Assembly: GCA_021234155.1 (NCBI GenBank)
Contig: JAJEKV010000021.1
Coordinates: 14,941,760 to 15,005,759, forward strand
Direction of reading: 5' to 3'
Source: Isoetes taiwanensis
Taxonomy: Eukaryota; Streptophyta; Lycopodiopsida; Isoetales; Isoetaceae
Length of the DNA stretch: 64,000 nt
The stretch's first letter is position 1, and each line of letters begins with the position of its first letter. This document shows, piece by piece, positions 49,101-59,133 of the stretch. The notes under the pieces are model-generated. The model was not told the origin of the DNA and made no database searches. It saw only the letters and a program-made list of their open reading frames with translations. The translations under genes and the position numbers were made by a program.

Positions 49101-52100
49101 TTCCATCTGGTGGACACTGAGAAGCAGTCAAGAGAAACTTTAGCAGAGCATATCCAAAGTGCAGTATTTAAACAGTAGCTGCAATTGCAACAATTGATAC
49201 ACAAACTACAATCTGCAGTTCTAGCAGTGGTCTTGCATTTAGATAGATGAACTCACCATTTGAAACTGCACTTCGGTTTCTCTATCTAACAAATCAGCTA
49301 CATCCATGGCCTGTGTTTGACCTTTCTCTTTGTCCTTAATCTCCGAAACATAAGTGCCTGACAAATAGTTTGTGTAGACAACTTTCTCTAATGCCATATT
49401 GTCCTCGTTGTATTGAGATAGATCAGGATTTTCCTGTGGTATATCGACACTAGTTAGATGAATAAGCACGGCATATCCATTGAAGATGCATGGATTTCCA
49501 TTAGTGCCCACAGTTTGCATTTGCTGAATTCCTACGCATATTTGAAAAATGAACTCCAGGAGAATCACGCTTACCATTAAAGAAGGACAACAGACATGAA
49601 AAAATTTCTGCTGGATTAGATAATAATATCTGCATTATTTAAATAATCAACTGAAACTGCACGTGTACTACCTCTGCTTCCCTGTCTAGCATATCTGCTA
49701 ACTTCTCCCCATGCAGGGTCTGTGTTCCGCTTGTTTTTTTGCCCTCAGGGCTCAAAGAAGAAGAATCTAAGTTATTGTTGTCCACAGTTTTCTCTAATGC
49801 CATATCCTCTTCACAGCATTGAGATGTTTCTCTGTTCCCTGGACACTGCAATGCCATCACATAATGGGTTAGATGAATAGGAAAGACAATAATGACCACT
49901 AATGAATAGTTCACTATATCTGCCATTTTATAGTTATAATAGAAGTGGGTGTAACTTAGCTTATTGCCATGTTCACCGACTCAAAATTCACCTGTGTTAT
50001 TTCTGCTTCTCTATCTAGCAAGCTTGCTAATGTTGGTACATGCATAGTCTGTGTTTTACATGTTTCTTTGTCCTTGAAGTCCAAAACACAAGCATTCAAT
50101 GAGTTATTTGTGTGCAAAATTGGCTCCTGTGCCATATCCTCATTGCACTGAGATGTATCTGTATTTGGCCACTGGAATGCAATCAGATATGTTAGAAATC
50201 ATTTCCAATTCTAAACTACCAACTAAATTAGGCCAATGAGCCTACCAATCGATGATGCACTTGTGCTATTTCTGGTTCTTTATCTAACGGTCCTGCTAAC
50301 ATTGTTACATGTGGCGTCTGCATCACACTTGTTTCCCTCTGCCTGATACCCAAAACATAAGCATCTATTGAATATTTACTTGTGCGAGTCATCTCCAATT
50401 CCATATCCTCCTCATTGCTATCTCCACTTGCCCGATGCTGAGACAAATGATACCACATCCATCAGATATACAGACTTCCAATATCCAACGATTGATCAAG
50501 CCGTAAAAGCAATTTAGGGAAATGTATTCACCAATTGAAACTGCAATTCTGCAACTTCGGGTTCTCTATCCACTGGTTGCATCAACATTGGAATATGCCT
50601 GGTCTTTGTTTGACTTGTTTCTTTGTGTTTCCTATCAAAAACACCAGCATCTTTACTTGTGTACACAGTTTGCTGCAATGCCATATCCTCATCCCCATCT
50701 GGTGGACACTGGGATGCAATCAAGATGAAAACTTAGGAGAGCATAATCAAAGTGCACGGATTTCAAATAGCAGCTGCAATTGCAACAATTGATACATAAT
50801 ATACAGTCTGCAGTTCTAGCAATAGTTTTTGAACTATACGCATTTAGATAGATGAACTCACCATTGGCAACTGCACATGAGTTATTTCAGTTTCTCTATC
50901 TAACAACTTGGCTAATCTCGGTACATCCATGGTCTGTGTTTGACCTATTTCTTTGTCCTTAATCTCCAAAACATAGGCGCCAAACAAATTATTTGTGTAC
51001 GCGCCTTTCTCTGAAGCCATGTCCTTATTGTCATTGCTTTGACATAAATCAGCATTTACCTGTAAAATATCCAAATTAGTTAAACAAATAAACATAGCAT
51101 ATCCATGGAAGATGCATGGATCTCCAATAGTGCCCATAATTTGCATAAACTGAGTTGCTATGTATATTTTCACTATGCACCATACCTAATCTTATGCTTC
51201 TATCCATAAATCTTCCTAATCTAATTAAGATAAATTCTATGTAATTCCTATGCATCTATCTTTTGCAAGTACATGCCATAAATGGAACCAAGCAAGTTCG
51301 GACATGCTCATAGAGATGGGAAGATTAGATTAAATGCCCAGATAAAAAGATAAATAGGTCAACAGTGCAACGTAATATAAAAAACAATGCTCATTTTGGA
51401 CATGTTCGTAGAGATGGGAAGATTAGATCAAGTGCCCAAATTACTGCGCAAATAAAGCATTGTGTTTTTTATTTTGTTGCACTGTTAAACCCATTATTTA
51501 GGCACTTGATCTAACTTTCCCACCTTACAAACATGTCCAAACTATCTTGATTATATGTGGCATGTAATCGCAAAACATAGATGCAATAACTAGCAACTTA
51601 AGATACTACTACCTTCGAGCATGTGTGGTGTCTGGACTGACTTCTCCTATCTGCAAAATCTGATAGAACAGCCACATCTGTAGCATGTGAGGTTTTATCC
51701 ACTTTTGCCTCAATATTCTGCAAATATATACACATGACTCAGTACAAAATAGCAGGGCATTTAAACTGCGGGTGTGTCAAGTCAATTAGACACAAATAGT
51801 GTGTAAAAATAAGCACTGCTATGCTGATGGACGTACAGCCAATAACCAGAGAAAGCATCGGCCTTAGTAAGTCCTATCAAGCAACCTGTATGCACCTGTC
51901 TGCATAAACCCTTACCACTGTAATCACTGAATTCATAGGTTGAGTTTTTTTTATTGCTTTCTCCATGGTATCCTGAAGACAAGTTCAATAGGTTAGATTG
52001 TTTATATGGGTTGTACATAAGTACCAGGAAATACAGCCGTCAACCTTAGTAATTGTAGAAACATGTTGTTCGTTATCCAATGAGTTACAAGTCACATTGT

Positions 52101-53285
52101 GCAAGAATACTGGGTTGCTTGTTGCCTCAAGCTTCATATCTTCTGCTCCATTGACTGAATCAGGAGCTACATCATCCTTGGCTATTGCACCAGTTCCATT
52201 CAAGCTAGCCGGAGTTAGCTCACTAACTACTTCATGTCTTTGAATGATGAATTCTAAAATTTCTGCATCAGGTTTCCGACATTTTGCCTGGTCATTGACA
52301 AATTCCATGGAGGATACAGCTGCAGCATGTTCAATTCCTGTGCATTTTACTCCTAAAGGAGAGTTTTGAGGACAAAATAACTTTTGCGCTATTTTCCCAC
52401 GTTGTATTCTTTCATCTGGACTTTGAGGACCATTCAGTTGCTTCAATGGTTCCCGAATTGACTGTTGTCTTTCTTCAGAAAATTCCAATCTGGCTTTCGC
52501 TAGAGCAGTACGTCTTTTAAAACATTGGATTGTCAAACTCATATCACTACTAGTATCTTCCGGTTCTTGTGGCAATGTTCTTCGTGGAAAAGGAGCAACA
52601 GTTGCAATGCTCATTGGCCCATCTATGCTTGGTTGTACTTGGGATAGAGGGGTCTCCTCCTTCAAGATTCCAAATAGGTTAGTGAATGTACTGCTATCTA
52701 GGGTTATGTCTTCGTCACAAAGTAGTGACTCCCCATTTCCCTGCATTATGTGCCGGGTATCAACAGGACCAGGCTCATGACCAATTTCCCCACTGCAAGC
52801 AAAATGCGAGGTTATTATCTGTTGCAGCTTGCAATTTACCTAATAATCATCAGAATACAAATAGAAAAGACAGGAGCAAAACTTAAATACCCAAGAAAAT
52901 CTCCATCTGGGTCATGGAATTGCTGATCATAGACCTCGTCCTGACCAACCGTTACAGAAGGCTGGGACTCTGCATACCCATCCAAGCTTCTTCTCTTCTT
53001 GGCCATAATTCTGGGGGACCTCCTAGGAGATCCAGCGGGGTTTCTCTCACTAGCTAAAACCTTGGACTTCCCATCCCCCGGTGATGCATAGTCATCGTCC
53101 CTTGCAAAAATATGAATGGTGTTGTGATGATCTGCAAAACTTACCCTACGACCGGAAGACCTCCTTTTCTTCTTCCGGCGAGGAACTGTTGTCTCATCAT
53201 CAAATATATCAGCATCTGCATCTTCCATGCTTTTCTCCAAATGCCGAATCAGATTGAAACGGGGATCGTCTAAGGAAGTACCCAT
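42179..53285 (-). CDS. KNL1: Kinetochore scaffold KNL1 (Spc7/Spc105 family)
   Basis: A minus-strand gene of roughly 35-40 exons over 11.1 kb. KNL1 is the outer-kinetochore scaffold of the KMN network; phosphorylated MELT motifs recruit BUB3-BUB1-type checkpoint proteins, an RVSF motif recruits PP1, and the C-terminal RWD region binds MIS12. Here RRVSF (residues 46-50) follows a basic patch in exon 1, MELT-like motifs (EDMELEMT, EDMALEKT, EDMVLEQT) repeat along the middle, coiled-coil exons follow, and the end reads LEITFGLDCLSRSGLYPADILPS-type sequence closing FQRLCRSISRVLES, like plant KNL1 C-termini. Exon phases agree from the start through the repeat array, and again over the last six exons. 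Part of the coiled-coil region (43.2-45.1 kb) could not be resolved and may contain a frame break. Identity rests on domain order and motifs, not on a database search. Confidence 0.85.
43270..43340 (+). repeat. (AAAAC)n microsatellite in a KNL1 intron
   Basis: About 70 bp of AAAAC/AAAACA repeats preceded by (AAAT)n. It lies between the unresolved 43.4-kb exon and the 43114-43187 exon of KNL1. Confidence 0.9.
43480..44101 (-). CDS. KNL1: KNL1 coiled-coil exons
   Basis: Short helical exons: about 44014-44101 (QVRGKKLLELQALINDKTGQ), 43850-43929 (LGQKDLLTWKLGIETEKLCM), 43697-43767 (KEMEAMHGNTRQVHKQVHHD), 43575-43622 (LREDNCYINELREKEK) and one beginning AMQQSLLTLKQKLG near 43520. The first two join only if a GC donor (GAG/GCAAGT) is used, which restores phase exactly. 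The link from 43480 to 43187 is unresolved. 44102-45033 has helical-looking frames (for example DNQVSSRQLLRLVDEVFALW near 44550) that I could not splice with confidence. Confidence 0.5.
45034..46574 (-). CDS. KNL1: KNL1 post-repeat exons
   Basis: Exons 46478-46574, 45878-46057, 45674-45807, 45414-45498 and 45177-45235 join in phase and read acidic and Ser/Thr-Pro-rich sequence (QPSATPMNRLCSRIE, SGTPPAATCLNRLLDSKGPS). They then enter a helical region (LAEGRACLKEIDNEFISKNV). The next exon, 45034-45107, reads MELRQLSERALKLDTQCI, but its 74 nt put the following LKDKQQ in another frame, consistent with loss of one base. It ends at a GC donor (CAG/GCAAGT). Confidence 0.6.
46644..48006 (-). CDS. KNL1: KNL1 degenerate repeat exons R11-R16
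   Basis: R11 47902-48006 (35 codons, KDMALEQT, short form), R12 47633-47780 (148 nt, MELT-like segment deleted and frame broken), R13 47370-47540 (57 codons, EDMELEQT, ancestral acceptor lost so a downstream AAG is assumed), R14 47082-47172 (short form like R11, ends phase 1), R15 46858-46940 (EDMMLEQT, joins R14 in phase), R16 about 46644-46739 (EDMIFEGL). This older part of the array is more diverged than blocks 1 and 2. Boundaries of R13, R14 and R16 are tentative. Confidence 0.6.
48103..49433 (-). CDS. KNL1: KNL1 repeat block 2, exons R6-R10
   Basis: R6 49257-49433 (59 codons), R7 48931-49116 (62), R8 48643-48834 (64), R9 48389-48568 (60, or 48377 with an alternative donor) and R10 48103-48278. 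They match R1-R5 one for one in sequence and order, including introns. Motif cores are DNMALEKV, EDMVLEQT, EDMELEMT, EDMAVEQI and, in R10, a degraded EDMEIRRL. R10 is 176 nt, so out of phase, and reads into a stop soon after its frame change. Skipping it would keep the transcript in frame. Confidence 0.8.
49672..51059 (-). CDS. KNL1: KNL1 repeat block 1, exons R1-R5
   Basis: Five MELT-like repeat exons, all phase 0 at both ends: R1 50862-51059 (66 codons), R2 50532-50708 (59), R3 50246-50437 (64), R4 49992-50171 (60), R5 49672-49845 (58). Motif cores are KDMASEKG, EDMALQQT, EDMELEMT, EDMAQEPI and EDMALEKT. About 25 residues later each has a second conserved module of the form KxKET..TQT.H.P.LA..LDRE.E. 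Acceptors are typical CAG. R2-R4 donors are GTGAAT or GTAGGC type and R5 uses GAG/GTAGTA. Confidence 0.82.
51613..51972 (-). CDS. KNL1: KNL1 exons 3 and 4, linker
   Basis: Two short phase-0 exons, 51916-51972 (19 codons) and 51613-51717 (35 codons), with good splice sites (CTTCAG/GATACC, GTG/GTAAGG; TTTGCAG/AAT, AAG/GTAGTAG). They carry no MELT-like motif and link exon 2 to the repeat array. The intron from 51612 down to 51060 is about 550 bp. Confidence 0.65.
52045..52792 (-). CDS. KNL1: KNL1 exon 2: first MELT-like motifs
   Basis: 748 nt, joined to exon 1 by completing a Gly codon and ending in phase 0 (ACTAAG/GTTGAC). It contains three MELT-like sites, EDITLDSSTF near its start, SDMSLTIQ in the middle and EDMKLEATSNP near the end. 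Between these is a basic, Gln/Glu-rich stretch (TALAKARLEFSEERQQSI). It is the only long exon in the gene; the others are mostly 57-198 nt. Confidence 0.8.
52891..53285 (-). CDS. KNL1: KNL1 exon 1: PP1-docking N-terminus
   Basis: 395 nt (131 codons plus two bases), ATG at 53285. After an acidic segment (EDADADIFDDE) comes a basic run PRRKKKRRSSGRRVSFADHH. The RVSF at residues 47-50 is a textbook PP1 site, and the adjoining Arg/Lys block resembles the microtubule-binding patch that overlaps RVSF in animal KNL1. Ser49 inside RVSF would be the Aurora B-type switch. A second basic patch, SPRRSPRIMAKKRRS, follows. Donor GG/GTATTT is weak but keeps frame with exon 2. Confidence 0.85.
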
Positions 53286-53780
53286 CTTCTGAATTTGAAC
53301 TCCAGCACAGGATCAATGCAGCAACAGGAGAGTGAAGGATAGTAGATCAGCCATAGACGGATCCAGCAAGCTCTTCTTGAAAGCGGGTTTAGTCCGAAAT
53401 TCAAAAATTGCGACACGACGATGCCACGTAGATATTTTAGCTTCGTTGTCGTTCCTACGTGACATCCGCTAAGGGTCCATCTCCATTATGTCTTCTACCG
53501 GAAATACTGTGCCAATGCCATATGGCACTCGTGGCTCCACGATTTGCCGTTCCCATTGCTTCCACCGGAACTCAATTTGGGTCATCAGATTCGGTAGAGT
53601 TTTCTGTGATGCATCATCATCGTGATTTGAAAATTGAAGTTGCCCCGAGTTTGTCGCTTAGGGTATATTCAAACCGACTTCCGCTTCTAGAGTGTATCCG
53701 AACCTAGCTTATCTCTAAATCTTCGGCGCTATTCGTCACCTAATAAAAAGTTAAGTTATGCAATTGAAAATGGAAATGGT
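53286..53780 (-). promoter_or_regulatory. KNL1 5' flank between start codon and copia LTR
   Basis: About 495 bp separate the KNL1 ATG from the LTR of the upstream copia element, so any promoter must lie here or in the LTR. ACGT cores occur as GCCACGTAG (near 53423) and CTACGTGAC (near 53455), an inverted pair. No clear TATA box was assigned. Confidence 0.4.
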
Positions 53781-56700
53781 TGTCGAAATTGGCATCCGAT
53801 TCAAGCTCTATAAAATATTAGTTTTAATGGTTGAAAAGGATGACGTGGGCAAGAAAACAAGAAAAGAGGAAGTCGAGTGACTGGATAAGGAACAAAGGGA
53901 GGCCTGATGCGTGGGATTGTACAGAGAAATTAGATCAAACAAGCTTGGAGTCACCGTAGCATACCTTAATGAGCAAAACCTACAGGAGGTCAAGATCCTT
54001 CGGGGCTGAATCGAGAGAACCGGGATCGGGTGGGTGTTTTGCCTGCAGTGGGTAATTTTTGCGGCGACATCAGGTAATCCTGCCAGACAATGGAGAATCG
54101 CCAAAGTGAGGTTGAAGATCCAAAGAGATTGCTGCGGGCTTATCCAAATTCTATTAATCGTTGTTGCAGTTGGCGCAGATTGATGCTAAAGATAATCCGG
54201 GACCGGTATCAATCGTGGAAAGGAGCCATCCATGCCATGGAAGAATTAGTGGGAGGAGTATGATCGTTAGCTAGCCAATTCACAAATCCGCTGATAGGAG
54301 GCAAGGCTGTACCGTTTACTGGTTCAAACTCGCACAAATTTAAATAAAGGGTATCGAGCAAAGTTCATATAATTTGTAGCCATGGAAAGGATTTTGGCAC
54401 AGCTCCTTTAACTATTGATTCGGGGCGTAAAGAATCAAGTATTGCTTCTCGAGAAGTTGATAAAAAAATTAAAGGAATCCTCGAGACCTCAGCATAAAAT
54501 GGGAAATGGTAATTTACACGGTTAAAGGTTGCTAGTTGAGTTCTTTCTACAAATCTGGGTGAAGAAAAAAATTGAGTTTGGAAACGGTCAGTATACTCCC
54601 GGTATGTTTGCTCAATTCTAATTTCTGTGAGCGTGACTTGGTAGATGCAGTGGTACAAAGTAAATTTTGATGCATCTCTGCCAAGGAAATGGTGGGTAAT
54701 TTAATTTCTAGAAAGGCATTTGGTAGATGCAGGCACAGTAAATTTTGATGCATCTCTGTGAAATGGTGGGTAATGGCGTAAATATATATATGCTAGTTAG
54801 CGTAAACTATATTGTTTCGATGCTTTTCCTCAGATGGGAATGTTAGCTCTCTAGAATTGTGGCATCCGAGGTGTGCTCATGTGAGTGACTAACTATAAAA
54901 AATTATGAGCAAACATGAATCGTAGAGGGTTTGCCTACCAACATAGATGCAAGTGAACATGTATCATGCCATGGGTGTATGCTCGAAGCTTAATTAGAAA
55001 CACTTTCCTGGCCTCAAAGATTCTAAAAACATCAGGAATTTTGAACTTGGTATAGTGACTTGTGTGTGGTCCAACGCGCAATATCTACAAAGTATGAGTG
55101 GCAAAACGATTTTTCTCGAGGGCAAAGTGTTATTTTCTCAAATCAAAGGATCAAGTCGTGCATTCCACTATATCTAGCGTAGTTTAACGAGAGACGCCTA
55201 GGAAGTTGAAACGCTTTGGCGCCAGATCTGGGAGAATATATGTCCGCATATGCGCTTTTGTCGTGAAAAGGCTTCATCGCCAATTCTACTTGTAGGCATA
55301 CCCCACAAATGTAATCCGCATTGGCCGAGAGAGAAAATGTGAATCCTCACGATGCAAGAAGATCTATGTTAAAACATACGTGGTTACCCAACTATTTATG
55401 GCATAAGGCAAAGATAAAATGTGATGTTACATCCTGCATCGTTACCATCATCCGTATTGAAGGGAGAATTCCCGAAGAGGTGGTCCGACGTAAACAAATT
55501 GCGGGAAAGATCATGAAAGCATATGGTTGTTAGGGCATATATGCATGTACCGAGGAATTGCGGTCCGCTAGACGATCAAGCATAGAAACTTATCTTGTTG
55601 GTTATGAGGAGTGTGGATGTATGATTGCATGATCCCAAACTAGGAAAATCTATGTAAGTCGCAGATGTGCGTTTGATGAAACTAAGTTTTATAAAGACAG
55701 AGTCAGTGACAATAAAGTTCGGCTACAAAAGGGAAGAAAATCAACCTCGGGGCTCCAATCGTTGCCTGAGGATGATGCCGGCGACGAGAAAAGGAAGAAC
55801 ATCATGGTTGTGCGTGCTCAAGAGGTAGAAGATAATGATATAGAGGAGCAAATGCGGGAAGGTGTGAGAAGCGTAGCTAGAAGATCTGAGTATGGAGATA
55901 AGCTTGAAGAGCAAATCAAGAGCAGTAGAGGAATTAGAACCTCGTATGCGTAAGAGCCGCCCATGGAAGAAACTCGCCGCTAGAAGTGATGCGTAAAGAT
56001 ATTTCGAAGGTGAAGTATCGCTTTGATACATCAATATATGGGAGAAAATGAGCATGGTAGAAGTACTTAGAGCCAAGACCACCATCAAGATTTCTAAGGA
56101 GTATGAATTAGGAAGCACACGGAGCAATGGCCACCTTCCTGCGGTCAAGTATCGTGGAGCCTAAAACATAGTGATGAAGCCAACTCACCGATGCATAAGT
56201 GGAGAAAGGCTATGTGTGTAAGAGCTCGAGCTTGGTCTGTACACTTAGGGTACTCTGAGGATCTTGCACCCCAATCAAAGAGGAAAAATGTGGCTTCCGT
56301 AAGTGGATTTTCAAAATAAAGAAAGGACCTGGGACGAAAATTGAAAGGTACAAAGCAAGACTTGTAGCTCGTGGTTTTGGTACAAAAGTGCGTAAAAAGA
56401 TTATCATGATACATTTTCCTATTGTCAAGCTAACAAGTTTATGCAGCTTTAATTGCTTTATAAAGGAGCATGACTTGAACTGATCATATGGATGTAAAGA
56501 CCGATTCCTAAATGGAGATTTGGATCTAAGAGATTTATATGGGAGCAAAACGGCTGGCTTTGAGGTGCAAGGTGATAAAGTCTCAAACTAAAAAGGCTTA
56601 TATATGGGCTTAAGCAAAGGCTAGACAATGGTATGTATGATAAATGGATTTCTATTATCTCAAGGATTCGAAATTAGAAAGTGAGGTAATTTGTACATAA

Positions 56701-58327
56701 AGAAAGTGAATAGTAAATTCGCGACATGTACTATATGTTGATGATTGTGTTACGAAAGCAAGTGATCAAAGTATTTTAAATGATCAGAAAAGATATTTTG
56801 AAAATAGATTTCAAATGAGTGACTCCTTGCATTTGAGGAAACTTTTTGGGTATGGAAGTTTATAGAGATGTATTGCCGGGGTGTTGATTTTAACACGTGC
56901 ACAGGTATTGTGAAAAGATATCGATGATTTCTTTATGACATAATGTGTCGCCACTAACCTCTTTTGGTAGTTAATATGAGGATATGTGGAGATATGCCCC
57001 TCGGGGAATCAGAGAAGACAAATGTAAAGATGCAAAGAATACCATACGAGCTTATCTGGGAGTTTATATATGTGGGTAAAATGCCATCAGACTGCATATT
57101 GCATTTGGCAAGAAATTTATCGAGTAGGTATTGAATAATCCAGATGGGAAACATTGGATTGCAATTTAAACGCGGTTCTTAGATATCCGGGCGGTACATT
57201 GCAAATTTTGGAATCAAGTATACTCAGGAGCCATGACAAAATCCCCGGCGGTCAGCTATGCGTAATTAACCGCTACGTATGCATTGGGCTGAGATCAGAC
57301 TTAACGCAAGTCCACAATACCAGGTATCTGGGTAAACTCAACTAAACAAAATATCTCATAGTGTAGCAAGAAACAACTGTAGCAAATGTCTAGCTAGAAA
57401 GTCTCAATATATCTACATCTCCTCGCAAGCAAGAGAAATCAAGCTTGGCCGAGTAAGCATTATTAAGTGAATTAGGAGAAAAACAAGCATGCCCTAACAA
57501 AATTATATTGTGATAATAGGCTGTATCAAGCGTTGCAAAAATCATGTCTTACACTCAAGGACGCTATTACTGATCTTCATTATCACATCGAAATAGCTGC
57601 CAGAGGTGATTGACTTGCAATATATATCCACAAAAGTAAACAACAAGCGATATTCTAACAAAGCATCGAATGAAGCTAAAACATGTACAATTTAGGATAG
57701 ACATTGGCACATGGTGAAGGTGAATGTCAATGAGGGGAATAAGCCGAAATTGGCATCCAAAGATTCAAGCTCTATAAAATATTAGTTTTAATGGTTGAAA
57801 AGGATGACGTGGCAAGAAAATAAGAAAAAGAGGAAGTCTGTGGAGTGACGGATATGAATAAAGGGAGGTCGGATGTGGGATTGTACGTGAGAAATTAGAT
57901 CAAACAAGCTTTTGGAGTTGGTCAGAGTGACACCTTACCGAGCAAACCTACAGGAGGGGCCTAAGATCCTCGGGCGAATCGAGAATCCTACCAGGGTGTT
58001 TCTACTGGGCAGGGTGATTTTTGGTGGCGACATCAGGTAATCCCAAGCAGATTGCCGCGGAGAATCCCAGCCAAAGTGAGGTTGAAGATCCTGCAGATTG
58101 TCAGGCTTATCCAAATTACTATCGTTGTTAGTAGTTGGCGCAGATTGATGCGCGCTAAGATAACTGGACCGCATTAATCGTGAAAGGAGCCGGACATTCA
58201 TGCTTGTTGAAGAATTAGTGGGAGGAGTATGGGGATCAAGTAAAGAAGCCAATTCACAAATCCGCTGATAGAGGCAGTGGTCGTAATCGGGCTTATCTCT
58301 GGTTCAAATCCCGCACAAATTCTAACA
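53781..58327 (+). mobile_element. Complete but degenerate Ty1/copia LTR retrotransposon
   Basis: Two diverged LTRs, 53781-54347 and about 57741-58327, share the same order of motifs from CGAAATTGGCATCC through ATATTAGTTTTAATGGTTG to CTGGTTCAAA.C. LTR ends are TGTCG...CTAACA. GGGTATCGAGCAAAG after the 5' LTR (54349) is a Met-tRNA-type primer site, and TGAGGGGAA before the 3' LTR a polypurine tract. ATGGT flanks both sides (53776-53780 and 58328-58332). The forward interior has copia pol fragments: integrase end near 55321, RT (KIKKGPGTKIERYKARLVAR) near 56320-56380, all broken. Confidence 0.92.
55321..56600 (+). pseudogene. Copia integrase end and RT, broken
   Basis: MAERENVNPHDARRSMLKHT and LPNYLWHKAK (55321-55410) match the copia integrase tail (MAER.N.T.L..AR.ML...LP..FW.EA). 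GRIPEEVV then corresponds to the usual K.P.E.W. Near 55640 SRRCAFDETKFYKD matches the SRDVVFDE segment. RT begins about 56290 with WIFKIKKGPGTKIERYKARL and ARGFGTK. Multiple stops and frameshifts. The gag part (54350-55320) is not recognisable. Confidence 0.75.
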
Positions 58328-58332
58328 ATGGT

Positions 58333-58990
58333 CTCCATTTGCTCATTCGGTAATCGCTATATGGCGCAGTATTAAACATGAGTGTGGTGCTAATGGGATC
58401 ATTGTTAGTCCTCGCGCCTCCCGCATGACTATTCATGCATACAAAATGCACTGTGTCAAGCTCAAGGATCCTCGGGCCACCACGCGTCACCCATCAAAGG
58501 CCTGCTAAGACTGGGCAAAGCAGACCACGCAGGCCAAAGCCCGTGGGTTGCCATCAGTGAGGCGCTGGCATAAGCGACTACTGGGTCACACCACGCTTAT
58601 TCTAGCAATTTCAAGAGGCACCACCACAACATTCCTCAAGAGAATCGTGCCCTCCTTCCGTGAGCCTGCTAATCGCACTGAGTGTCTTATATTGGGCCCA
58701 AGGCCATTGTAATTATATATATATGAGTAGAGCCAGTACATGAGTTTTTTAGATGAGTTTTGAGTCTTGTCTCCTTCAGCTTTTTTTTTCTCTATTGGCG
58801 AGCTCATGTATGTTCATCATTGATATCAAGGAAGCTTATCATTTTCCCTCCCCATTTGTTCCCTGCTTTTCTTTCTTCTTCTTCTCTTTCTGTAAATCCT
58901 ACAAGACACATAGTCCCCTGACTCCCGTTAGGATCCACGCCTCACAGAGGGGTCGCTTTCCGTGAGTTCTAACCCGCACTTCAAACACTG
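58333..58990 (+). mobile_element. Probable gypsy 5' LTR or leader
   Basis: This stretch carries a strong TATA-like run (ATTATATATATATGAG near 58711) followed by pyrimidine-rich sequence, as in LTR promoters and leaders. It directly precedes gypsy gag-pol remnants. Neither LTR boundary nor a primer site could be fixed, and the second LTR is outside the window. Confidence 0.4.
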
Positions 58991-59133
58991 CCGCCGCCGC
59001 CGTCCGGTTCCATCCTACTTCTTCGCTGCTATGTTCCGGGTTCAGTGAATCTCACGCCGTATTAACCTCCTTTCTCGACGCCTTCTCGCTGAGCGCCATC
59101 GTACTGGCCGCGTGAAACCGTCAGCGCATATGT

